This document shows positions 17,475-25,693 of a stretch of 64,000 bases of DNA, one piece after another. How positions within the stretch are numbered: the stretch's first letter is position 1; each line of letters begins with the position of its first letter. Position numbers and translations under genes: made by a program. Source of the stretch: CAWAND01 sp963807065 (GTDB taxonomy: Bacteria; Chloroflexota; Anaerolineae; Anaerolineales; E44-bin32); NCBI GenBank assembly GCA_963807065.1, contig CAWDZQ010000003.1, positions 1,116,001-1,180,000 on the forward strand. The letters run 5' to 3'. The notes below the pieces were generated by a model that worked only from the letters and a program-made list of their open reading frames with translations, did no database searches and was not told the DNA's origin.

Positions 17475-19951
17475 GACGGGCGGGCTTCGAGGAGACTTCT
17501 GGCCGGCGCCGATCCCCCGTTCCGAGCCGCGCTTAGCCAGACGGCGAGCCGGCCTGCTCGCGGCGAGCTCGTGCTACGCGCTGGGGATCCTGCACCAGCG
17601 CCAGCAGCCGGCGCCCAAGCTCGAGACAGGTAAGTGGACCAAAACAGGCGGTGCAGCTCGGACCACGTGCGCTCGACCTCGTCGCTCTCGACCGGGCGTC
17701 CGCCGAAACGCTCGGCTACGTAGGCCTCAACGATGCGTCGGCTGCTTGTTTCAGCCAGCGGGAGATGGGATGCCAGGCGGTCGAAGCGCTCAAAGGGCGT
17801 ATCGGCTCGCTCCACCGCCACGCCCAAGCGCGGCAGCCAACTGGACCAAGCAAGGTAGACGCGCGATGTATCCACTCGGGACTGCTCCAGAGCCAGTGCC
17901 TGCTTGCGTGAGATCCGCACCCCAAACCGCCTCATGCCCTTCACTGAAGCGAGCTTGATGGATTGCTTCCAGGCCGGATCTAGGTTGACGGCGAGGAGGC
18001 TCAATACGAGCACCAAACCCCCGCCGACGAGCGGCAGCGTCGCCCATGGAGTGATCCCACCGGAAGCAGGGGGGCCGCCTGCTGCGCCGCCAAGCGGCTG
18101 GCCCTCCTCAAATCGGTTGAGGCGAGCCAAGGGGTCTTCCGGGTTGAGCCCGGACACCCCGCCGGCCGATTGACTCTGGTCGGCGGTCAGGGACCCGCTG
18201 TTTTCCGGCCTTTGAATTTCCGGCTGGGAGGCCGTCGGTTCAAATGGAATCCAACCGAAGCCGGGGAAGAAGACTTCCGGCCAGGCGTGCGAATCCACGG
18301 CGCGCACTTCATATACTCCGCTCGAAGTCTCCGGCGTCCCGCTGGCATAGCCCACCGCAAGCCGGGCCGGCACGCCAAGCACGCGCAGCATCATCACTTC
18401 ACTGCTGGCGTAGAAGTTGCAGAAGCCGATCTTGTAGTCAAAGACGAACCAATCCAGCGGATCTTGGTTGGGAGGCGGGGCCTCCGTGACGCGCGAGTAC
18501 TGAATGTTGGCGCGAAGCCAGTCGGTCACGGTCGTGGCCTGGTCAAAGGGCGTGCTCTGACCCTGGCCGAGACTTTCCGCCAGGGCGCGAAACCTCTCCG
18601 TGATGCCCTCCGGCACATCCAGGTAGGCGGTTCTGACCCAGTCCGGGTAGTCGGTGCCTGCACCCTGCAGCTGGGTTACCGTGGGAACGGGGATGGAGGC
18701 TCGAGCTGTGTACGAGTCTCCATCGTAAAGCGGTTGGCGAGCCACAAAGGTCGTGGGGTCCTGCCTGCCGTTGGCCAGCGGTGTAAAGGACACCTGGCTG
18801 GTCCGATCGACCCAATACGTATCGGAAGGAACGTAGAGCCGGCTAAGGATTGAGAAATGGGGGCGAAAGGTGATCTCCACATCCTGGCGGGCCCCCCATT
18901 CCGGCTGAGGGAGATCCCCCTGCCGTGGATCGAAATCGCGCAGTGATTGAGGGACCGAGGTCCAGCTGCCGCGCTGATATTCGGCGTAGGTTCGCGCCTG
19001 CCAATAGAAACGGCCACCCGACTTGAGCGGGTTGGTCGGTTCAATATCCATCACGACCCGATCGTCCAGCTCCGTCCCGGCGGAGAGCTGGAGGCTGGCC
19101 CCGTAGGCGTCACCGACATAGAGCACCGGCGAACGCAGATTGGCCACGGCGTTCCCCAGCCGGTCCCGGGCGGCGCGCCACGGGCCGGATACGTCCGACC
19201 ATAAGTTGGAGGCCGCCTTGGATTGGGCAAAGGCCGGGCCGGCCCAGGCTGCCGTCACCATCAGGATCGCCGCCACTACGGTCACGCGGCCGAGGTCCCA
19301 GCCCAGCGCCGCCGGGACGCGGATCCGACGTGCATGCCAACCCGAACGGCGATCTGCCAGCTCCATACGAACGATGATCAGGAAGGTCAACAACAAGTAG
19401 ATGGCGACATACGACCCGGGGCGCGAGTGGCCCAGATCGTAGTAAGCGTTGAGGAGCAAGGCGAAGCCCGGCGGCAGGATCGCCCGCCAAATGTGGCCGC
19501 GGCGAAAGAGCGCCACGGCGCCATACGAAGCCAGCAGCCAATAGAGTGCGGCCATGATGAGCACGAACATGAGCGTATCGGGGTTCGGCCGGCTGGCTGC
19601 GAAGGCGCTGACGAAGGCGCCAAGCCGGTGGAAAAGCGCTGAAGCGCGCGCCATCCAGCTCAGCGCGGGGTCCATCGTCAACCCCAGAAACCATCCGATG
19701 AAGAACAGGGCGTACAAGGAGCTGATGAGGCGTGACACCCCATCCGAAAATCGGCTGCGCGCCAGCGCGGCCCCTGTGCAAACCGCAAGCAGGGACAGAG
19801 GCGGAATCAGCGCCAGGTGATCGGCCCAATCCGCCGCCGCCAGACCTATCGCCGACACCAGAATCAAGAGCAGATACAGGCCGAAGGCGATTCCATCGAA
19901 CCTGTGTAGACGGGGCTGCCCCCTAAGCCCCTCCCGTCGCGGTGCTGGCAT
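17426..19951 (-). CDS. TgpA-like membrane transglutaminase with DUF4129-type tail
   Basis: A protein of up to 841 residues. Six or so N-terminal helices (about 20-235) lead into an outer region with a transglutaminase core. The nucleophile is in KIGFCNFYASSEVMMLR and the His in VRAVDSHAWPEVFFPGFGWIPFEPTAS; the third catalytic acid would be the Glu of PFEPT, where many relatives have Asp. A further helix (about 635-655) precedes a cytoplasmic tail of the DUF4129 type (YLAWSSWLPRLGV, FERFDRLASHLPL). The last 65 residues look wrong: another frame gives LGRRLLALVQDPQRVARARR and a stop at 17533. A one-base frameshift near 17621 is therefore likely, and the true end is probably 17533. The role is probably peptide cross-linking or proteolysis at the envelope. 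Confidence 0.83.
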   Translation of the reverse strand: MPAPRREGLRGQPRLHRFDGIAFGLYLLLILVSAIGLAAADWADHLALIPPLSLLAVCTGAALARSRFSDGVSRLISSLYALFFIGWFLGLTMDPALSWMARASALFHRLGAFVSAFAASRPNPDTLMFVLIMAALYWLLASYGAVALFRRGHIWRAILPPGFALLLNAYYDLGHSRPGSYVAIYLLLTFLIIVRMELADRRSGWHARRIRVPAALGWDLGRVTVVAAILMVTAAWAGPAFAQSKAASNLWSDVSGPWRAARDRLGNAVANLRSPVLYVGDAYGASLQLSAGTELDDRVVMDIEPTNPLKSGGRFYWQARTYAEYQRGSWTSVPQSLRDFDPRQGDLPQPEWGARQDVEITFRPHFSILSRLYVPSDTYWVDRTSQVSFTPLANGRQDPTTFVARQPLYDGDSYTARASIPVPTVTQLQGAGTDYPDWVRTAYLDVPEGITERFRALAESLGQGQSTPFDQATTVTDWLRANIQYSRVTEAPPPNQDPLDWFVFDYKIGFCNFYASSEVMMLRVLGVPARLAVGYASGTPETSSGVYEVRAVDSHAWPEVFFPGFGWIPFEPTASQPEIQRPENSGSLTADQSQSAGGVSGLNPEDPLARLNRFEEGQPLGGAAGGPPASGGITPWATLPLVGGGLVLVLSLLAVNLDPAWKQSIKLASVKGMRRFGVRISRKQALALEQSRVDTSRVYLAWSSWLPRLGVAVERADTPFERFDRLASHLPLAETSSRRIVEAYVAERFGGRPVESDEVERTWSELHRLFWSTYLSRAWAPAAGAGAGSPARSTSSPRAGRLAVWLSAARNGGSAPARSLLEARPSQPGGSRIRIRPSSDV

Positions 19952-20099
19952 GCGCTTCCCTCCGCGTCAAGTCACCATATGATTCTAACCCGGTACCGGC
20001 GAGCCCGATCATGCCGCTGTCACACCCTCTACCTATCCTATCGGCACGGGGTTCAATTGTCGGGCTGGGAGCGGGATTCTTGCTGGGCCGCCCCAAGCC

Positions 20100-20114
20100 T
20101 GATATGATCCCCGG
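20100..20114 (+). promoter_or_regulatory. Extended -10 promoter giving a probable leaderless mRNA
   Basis: TGATATGAT (20100-20108) is an extended -10 element, followed after exactly six bases by TTG at 20115, in frame with the PT-rich protein. This is the same geometry as at 10553-10567, so translation may begin at a 5'-terminal TTG. The alternative is the ATG at 20124. Confidence 0.45.
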
Positions 20115-20558
20115 TTGAAGCCCATGACTCCAACCCTTGAACCCCAGTCTGCCCGCGCCCGCCTGTACATCCTGCTGGGCGGCGTCATCCTGGCGACCAT
20201 TCCATGCTACTGTGCGGGTATCTTGGCCATTCGCCGCGCGCCTGGTGGCGCCACACCCACTCCGTCTCCAACGGTGACCGAGGCGGCCAGTCCCACCCCC
20301 ACGATCGTATCGGTGACGCCGAGTCTGACCCCGACCATCACCATGACACCCACGGAAACGGCCACGCCCTTCGTTCCGCCTTCTGCGACGGCGACGTCCT
20401 CCGACACGCCAACGCCTACGCCCAGCGACACACCCACAGCCACCCCGGTACCACCAACCGCCACCTCAACCAACACCCCCATCCCGCCGACTTCCACATT
20501 CACGGCCTCCCCCGCCCCTCCCACCGAAACTACCGTCCCGCCAACAGCCGCCGGCTGA
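20115..20558 (+). CDS. Membrane-anchored Thr/Pro-rich surface protein
   Basis: A protein of 147 residues (144 from the ATG at 20124). A short positive N-tail and one uncleaved helix (LYILLGGVILATIPCYCAGIL, about 17-37) precede about 100 residues made almost wholly of T, P, S, A and V in PTPSPTVT-like runs. Such tails are extended, often glycosylated spacers in Chloroflexota and Gram-positive surface proteins. There is no globular domain, so it may be only a wall spacer. The stop overlaps the ATG of the next peptidase gene (TGATG), so the two are co-translated. The function is not known. Confidence 0.7.
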   Translation: MKPMTPTLEPQSARARLYILLGGVILATIPCYCAGILAIRRAPGGATPTPSPTVTEAASPTPTIVSVTPSLTPTITMTPTETATPFVPPSATATSSDTPTPTPSDTPTATPVPPTATSTNTPIPPTSTFTASPAPPTETTVPPTAAG

Positions 20559-21652
20559 TGACTTCCGACAACCGCCTTAGCGCTCGTGACCGCCTTCGCC
20601 GGATACTCATCGACCTGGCCTCCGTGCCCGGACCGTCTGGATTCGAGGGGCCCATTCGTGAAAAGATTCACAAACTTTGGTCGCCTTGGGCGGATCATTT
20701 GGCGGTGTCCGGATTGGGAAATCTGGCTGCCAGGCTCGACGGGACCGGGCCCTCCCCGCGGCCCTCGTTGGCCATGGTGGCTCACATGGACACCATCGGA
20801 TTCGTGGTCCGGCGCGTAGACGCGGGCTTCGTGTGGGTGTCAGGCCTGGGCCGGCCCGATCCGCGGGTGCTGCTCGGCCAATCGGTGACGGTACTCGGTC
20901 GACAGGCTATTGAGGGGATCATGGTTCGACCGCCCGATTCGTGTCTGACGGAGGATCAACGCGCCGGGACGGTGGGCATCGAGCAGCTCTTGGTTGATCT
21001 GGGACGGGATGCGGCTGACGTAGCCCAGCTGGTACGCGAGGGTGATGCCGTCGTCTTTGACCAACCAGTCCAAGCTCTCGCGGATGACCTGATCATCGGC
21101 CCGGGGCTGGACAACCGGGCCAGTTTGGCCAGCTTGACCGAAACCCTTGCCATGCTCCACCAGCAGCGGCCCGCATGGGATATCTTGGCCGTGGCCACCA
21201 CTCGTGAAGAGCAGAGCCTGGCAGGGGGGGCCACGTCCGGGTTCGATCTGGCCCCGCAGTTGGCCGTGGCGGTGGACACAACCTACGGCCGCGGGCCAAT
21301 GGATGACGACGACGGCACCTTCCCGATCGGCGCCGGCCTGACCAACGGTCTCGGCCCCAGCCTGCACCCTGCCGTGCACACCCTGCTTGCCGAGGCCGCC
21401 CATCGAGCCCAGATCCCGCTGGTGAACGAGATCCTCCCCGGGTTCACGTTCACCGACGCTGATGCGCTCCAAGTGGCGGGGGCCGGGATCCCCACCGGCC
21501 TGCTCAGCCTGCCCACTCGCAACATGCACACCTGCGTGGAGATGGTGCACCTGGACGACTTGCTGTGGACCTGCGAGCTGCTGGCCAACCTTGCTGGCCA
21601 GTTGGACGACTCCACACTGACGACGGTGAAGGCTGCATTCAACGATGCCTGA
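20558..21652 (+). CDS. M42-family metallo-aminopeptidase, first copy
   Basis: A 364-residue protein of the M42 glutamyl aminopeptidase/endoglucanase-like family (TET-type, two metal ions, cytoplasmic). Metal and catalytic positions are visible in SLAMVAHMDTIGFV (His and Asp), GPGLDNRASLASL (bridging Asp), AVATTREEQSLAGG (catalytic Glu-Glu), AVAVDTTYG (Asp) and the late His in RNMHTCVEMVHLDDL. The ATG overlaps the stop of the PT-rich gene, and its own end overlaps the next gene by eight bases, making a three-gene unit. It probably trims peptides from the N-terminus. Confidence 0.88.
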   Translation: MTSDNRLSARDRLRRILIDLASVPGPSGFEGPIREKIHKLWSPWADHLAVSGLGNLAARLDGTGPSPRPSLAMVAHMDTIGFVVRRVDAGFVWVSGLGRPDPRVLLGQSVTVLGRQAIEGIMVRPPDSCLTEDQRAGTVGIEQLLVDLGRDAADVAQLVREGDAVVFDQPVQALADDLIIGPGLDNRASLASLTETLAMLHQQRPAWDILAVATTREEQSLAGGATSGFDLAPQLAVAVDTTYGRGPMDDDDGTFPIGAGLTNGLGPSLHPAVHTLLAEAAHRAQIPLVNEILPGFTFTDADALQVAGAGIPTGLLSLPTRNMHTCVEMVHLDDLLWTCELLANLAGQLDDSTLTTVKAAFNDA

Positions 21653-22721
21653 CTTGCCGAGCGGACTGAGCGAGTCCCGGTTGGCCCTCATCCAGCGCCT
21701 GAGCGAGGCTGCAGCCGTGTCCGGCGACGAAGGGCATATCCGGGCCATCCTGCGTGCGGAACTGGAACCTTTGGCCGATGAGCTCGAAACCGATCCGATG
21801 GGCAATCTGCTTGCCGTTCGCCGCAGCCAGGGGTCAGCAGCGGTCCGCATCATGCTGGCAGCGCACATGGATGAAGTCGGCTTCATCGTCACTCGAGTCG
21901 ACGCTGATGGCATTCTGTCTTTGGCGCCCATCGGCGGTGTGAAAGCCGAACAGTTCGTCGGCAAGAGGGTCTGGGTGGGACCTCGACCCAGCCTGGGTGT
22001 GGTAGGCGTCAAACCCATCCACCTGGCGGACAAGTCGTCCATCACGGCCCGCCCATCCTTCTCTTCGCTGCGCGTCGATCTGGGTGTCTCAGCCGAAGAA
22101 GTTTTGGAGATGGGCATCCGCCCCGGTGTGTACGGGACCTTCGCCACGACTTTCAGATCAAATTTCGGGCGACTGCGCGGCAAGGCGCTTGATGACCGCC
22201 TGGGGGTGGCAATCCTGATCGAGCTGCTTCGCCGCCCGATTTCTGGCGTAGATCTGTTGGCGGCATTCACCGTGCAGGAGGAGATCGGGTCCCGCGGCGC
22301 GTCTGTGGCCGCCTACGGCCTGGCACCGGATGCCGGCCTGGCGATCGACTGCACGCCGGCGCGAGATGTACCTGGCCCCGACGGAGCCGTCAATCCTGAT
22401 CCCAACACCCGTCTGGGAGGCGGCCCGGCGATCTACGTCGCCGACGGCAGCACCGTGAGCGACCCGCGTCTGGTCCGCATGGCGATCGATACCGCGGAGC
22501 GTCTAGATCTTCCCTACCAAATCCGTCAGCCGGGCGCAGGCGGCACCGACGCCCGAGCCATCCAGCGCTCGCGGGCTGGCGTCCCGGTGATTTCGATCTC
22601 GGTGCCCGGCCGATACGCCCACAGCCCCAACGGGCTGGCGCTGGTCACCGATCTGCTGGCCACCGAGGCCCTGCTTCGCGGCCTGCTTGCCTCCCTTGGC
22701 CAGGGGCTCCCCTCGCTTTAA
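21645..22721 (+). CDS. M42-family metallo-aminopeptidase, second copy
   Basis: A 358-residue M42 peptidase, a diverged paralogue of the preceding gene. Ligand motifs are IMLAAHMDEVGFIV, GKALDDRLGVAIL, AFTVQEEIGSRGA, LAIDCTPARD and RYAHSPNGLALV. It keeps all expected residues. The family forms large self-compartmentalised complexes, often with subunits of different specificity, so two tandem copies may co-assemble; that is inference. The start lies within the end of the upstream gene (eight-base overlap). Confidence 0.9.
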   Translation: MPDLPSGLSESRLALIQRLSEAAAVSGDEGHIRAILRAELEPLADELETDPMGNLLAVRRSQGSAAVRIMLAAHMDEVGFIVTRVDADGILSLAPIGGVKAEQFVGKRVWVGPRPSLGVVGVKPIHLADKSSITARPSFSSLRVDLGVSAEEVLEMGIRPGVYGTFATTFRSNFGRLRGKALDDRLGVAILIELLRRPISGVDLLAAFTVQEEIGSRGASVAAYGLAPDAGLAIDCTPARDVPGPDGAVNPDPNTRLGGGPAIYVADGSTVSDPRLVRMAIDTAERLDLPYQIRQPGAGGTDARAIQRSRAGVPVISISVPGRYAHSPNGLALVTDLLATEALLRGLLASLGQGLPSL

Positions 22722-22859
22722 CTTCACCGGCTCGAGAAGGCAAATCGGCCCTTCTCCGGCCGGCCGTCCTGTGCACGCAACACACCCAAACCCCGCAGGA
22801 GGCACTGGTCAACGCGAGTTGTGGCGTTCGGGGCGGGGGGATGGAGGCTGGAGCCGGGA

Positions 22860-24755
22860 TCAGAGCACAGCCGTGAAATCAGGAGGCGGGGCCTGACCAA
22901 TCAGACTGCCGGGCACGCGCTCACTGAGCAGGCCCACAATGGCGTCCTCGTCCCCCTCCTTGGCCAGGCGCATGAGCTCTTCAATGGTGGCATTTAGCTC
23001 TGGATTCGAGAGGCCCGGGGCCTCCTGCATCATGACCACGTCGCGGTGATCGGTGGGCTGGTAGTCCATCCCCTCATCCCACAGGCTCTCACTCAGCTTC
23101 TCCCCGGGCCGGATACCGGTGAACTCGATCTCGATGTCCCGCCCTGGTTCGAGGCCGGACAATCGTATGAGGTCCTCGGCCAGGTCCAGCACGCGTATCT
23201 GTTCCCCCATGCGCAGCACAAAGGTTTCCGAGCCCTGCCCCATGCTGGCGGCCTGTAGGACCAGATGAACCGCTTCGGGGATCGTCATGAAATAGCGCTG
23301 CATTTCCGGGTGGGTGATCGTGACCGGGCCGCCGCGCATGATCTGACGCTTGAAGACGGGGACGATGCTTCCCCGGCTCCCGAGGACGTTGCCAAATCGG
23401 ACCACGACGAAAGGCCGACCGCTGCGTCGCGCGGCGTCCTGGACGACGATCTCGGCTATGCGTTTGGTGGCGCCCATCACGCTCAGGGGCTTCACAGCCT
23501 TGTCGGTCGAGATCAGCACCAATCGCTCGGTGGCCGACGCCAGAGCGGCCTCGACGACCGACTGGGTCCCAAAAACGTTGTTGGTGACCGCTTCCTCGAT
23601 GTTAGCTTCCATCATTGGGACGTGCTTGTGGGCGGCGGCGTGGAAGACGACTTCGGGGCGCATATCCTGAAACACATTGCGAATCCGGTCCACGTCTCGA
23701 ATGTCAGCGATGACGGGGATCAGGGGGATTTCCGGATAGTCCTCGCGCAATTCGAGCAGCGCTTCGAAAATGCTGTTCTCGCCGTGGCCAAGGAGGGCCA
23801 GTTCGGCCGGACGCCAGCGGGCGATCTGCCGGCTGAGTTCGCTCCCGATCGATCCCCCTGCGCCGGTGACGAGCACTCGCTTTCCAGACAAAGTGCGTCC
23901 GACGGCTTCATCGTCGATATGGGCCGCCTCCCGGCGAAGGAGGTCGCTGATGTCCACCTCGCGCAGGCGCGACACGCTGACTTTGCCCCCGATCAATTCA
24001 TAGATCCCCGGCATGGTCCGGGAGGGCACGCCCAGCTTACGGCAGATGTCGATTACGCGGCGGATCACCGGGCCGGGGGCAGTGGGAATGGCTATGACCA
24101 CTTCCTGGCCCCGGTGTCGCTCGATCACATCACCGATTTGGTCCAATCCCCCGGCGACCATCACCCCGTGAATCTCTTTGCCTTGTTTTTCCGCATCGTC
24201 GTCGACGAAAGCGACGGGCAGGGTATGAAGCTGGGGGTTGCGGCGCATTTCACGCACCACCATCGCACCGGCGTCGCCGGCCCCGACCACCACCACGCGG
24301 CGCTTTCCCGCCAATCCGTCGGCCTTTTGACTGACCTGGCCGCTTTCGGCCAGCAGCCGCACGGCCATGCGCAGTCCGCCGGCGCTGAACAGCGACAACA
24401 GCCAATCAATGCCAAACACCGACCGGGGAAAGGTCGGAGGCAGCAAGCCGAAGAGCAGCGCCGACATCATCAGCAGGGCCACAAAGATCGATGCCGTGGC
24501 GGTTGCGGAGGCGATCAGCACGAGCTCGCGCGTGCTGGCATACACCCAGTAGCGCCGGTAAAGACCGAAGAAGTAGTAGACCAGCGGCTTGACGATCAGC
24601 GCGATTCCGAGCATGGACAGCGCCGAGGGCAGGAAGCTAACAAAGAGCGGGCCCAGGTCCAAACGCAGAGCAAAACTGGCCAGGATCGAGGTGACGATCA
24701 ATGCCAGATCGGCGATGAGCAGCGCCCGATTCCGAATCTGAAAGGCAGCCTTCAT
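22860..24755 (-). CDS. FlaA1/CapD-type UDP-sugar 4,6-dehydratase (membrane-bound)
   Basis: A 631-residue protein. Four N-terminal membrane helices (about 10-125) are followed by a CoA-binding-like Rossmann domain (VVVVGAGDAGAMVVREM, about 150-166) and a catalytic SDR domain (VLVTGAGGSIGSELSRQI, about 295-312; VFHAAAHKHVPMMEAN; SMGATKRIAEIVVQDAA). This is the WbpM/PglF/FlaA1 architecture, which converts UDP-GlcNAc to a 4-keto-6-deoxy sugar, the first step to bacillosamine- or FucNAc-type residues. It ends in a Pro-rich tail. The ATG overlaps the stop of the upstream epimerase gene by four bases, so the two work in one pathway. Confidence 0.92.
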   Translation of the reverse strand: MKAAFQIRNRALLIADLALIVTSILASFALRLDLGPLFVSFLPSALSMLGIALIVKPLVYYFFGLYRRYWVYASTRELVLIASATATASIFVALLMMSALLFGLLPPTFPRSVFGIDWLLSLFSAGGLRMAVRLLAESGQVSQKADGLAGKRRVVVVGAGDAGAMVVREMRRNPQLHTLPVAFVDDDAEKQGKEIHGVMVAGGLDQIGDVIERHRGQEVVIAIPTAPGPVIRRVIDICRKLGVPSRTMPGIYELIGGKVSVSRLREVDISDLLRREAAHIDDEAVGRTLSGKRVLVTGAGGSIGSELSRQIARWRPAELALLGHGENSIFEALLELREDYPEIPLIPVIADIRDVDRIRNVFQDMRPEVVFHAAAHKHVPMMEANIEEAVTNNVFGTQSVVEAALASATERLVLISTDKAVKPLSVMGATKRIAEIVVQDAARRSGRPFVVVRFGNVLGSRGSIVPVFKRQIMRGGPVTITHPEMQRYFMTIPEAVHLVLQAASMGQGSETFVLRMGEQIRVLDLAEDLIRLSGLEPGRDIEIEFTGIRPGEKLSESLWDEGMDYQPTDHRDVVMMQEAPGLSNPELNATIEELMRLAKEGDEDAIVGLLSERVPGSLIGQAPPPDFTAVL

Positions 24756-25693
24756 GAGCCGGCCCGCTCCAACGCTTCCCTGAACCAGATCACCGTCTCC
24801 TGCAATCCGCTCTGCAGGTCAACCTCCGGGCTGAATCCAAGCCCGGCTTGCGCGCGCGACAAGTCAGCTTGAGAAAAGCGAATGTCACCTGCCCGCCTGG
24901 GACCGAATTGGGGCGGCGGCGCGCCGGGAATGAGCGCATTCAAGGCCCGCACCAGTTCGAGCACCGAGATGGCGCGACCGCCCCCCACGTTGAACACACC
25001 ACCGGACGCACCCGGGTTTTCGGCGGCCAGCAAGTTGGCCCGCACGATGTCGTCCACGTACACGAAATCCCGCGTCTGACGCCCGTCGCCAAAGATGGTC
25101 GGCGCCTGGCCGTCAAGCATCTCCCGGATGAATGTTGGAATCGCCGCAGCATAATCAGAGTTGGGGGATTGGCGAGGCCCATAGACGTTGAAATAGCGCA
25201 GGGACACCGTGGGCAGGCGGTAGGCCGAATTGAAGATCTGGCCGGCCACCTCCATCGCCCACTTGGCGGCCGCATAGGGCGACATGGGACTGGTGGGGGT
25301 GCTTTCGCCGACCGATCCCGCCCGCTCGCCGTAGACGGCGCAGGATGAGCTCAGGACGACACTGCGGGCGCCGGCCCGGTTGGCGGCCCTCAACACGTTG
25401 AGCGATCCCATCAGGTTCACGTCATAGCAGGCAACGGGATCTTCAATCGATTGGGGCACGGAGACCATCGCCGCCAGATGGAAGACATGGTCGGCGTCCT
25501 TGGCCGCCCGCTGCACGACCCGCTCGTCGAGCAGATCGGCCTCAATCAGCCGGCAGTCCACCCCTTCCAGGTTGCGCATCGATCCGCTGCTCAAATTATC
25601 CAGAACGGTGACGGCCGACCCCTTCTCCGCAAGCCGCCGAACCAGATGGGACCCAATGAATCCCGCACCACCTGTCACCAACACGTGATCCAC
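24752..25693 (-). CDS. NAD-dependent sugar-nucleotide epimerase/dehydratase (SDR)
   Basis: A 313-residue extended SDR. The NAD site is LVTGGAGFIGSHLVRRL at the N-terminus. Catalytic residues lie in SSSCAVYGE and the Tyr-x3-Lys in SPYAAAKWAMEV (about 145-156). FGDGRQTRDFVYVDD is typical of UDP-hexose 4-epimerases and their relatives. It probably makes a UDP- or dTDP-sugar for the glycan of this locus. It follows the glycosylphosphotransferase gene with no gap and overlaps the dehydratase by four bases (ATGA). Confidence 0.9.
   Translation of the reverse strand: MDHVLVTGGAGFIGSHLVRRLAEKGSAVTVLDNLSSGSMRNLEGVDCRLIEADLLDERVVQRAAKDADHVFHLAAMVSVPQSIEDPVACYDVNLMGSLNVLRAANRAGARSVVLSSSCAVYGERAGSVGESTPTSPMSPYAAAKWAMEVAGQIFNSAYRLPTVSLRYFNVYGPRQSPNSDYAAAIPTFIREMLDGQAPTIFGDGRQTRDFVYVDDIVRANLLAAENPGASGGVFNVGGGRAISVLELVRALNALIPGAPPPQFGPRRAGDIRFSQADLSRAQAGLGFSPEVDLQSGLQETVIWFREALERAGS

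Noticed and set aside
20657..20672. CGTGA-N6-TCACA inside the first M42 peptidase
   Set aside because: About 100 bases inside the coding region with one mismatch; no promoter role is obvious, so it was not listed as a feature.
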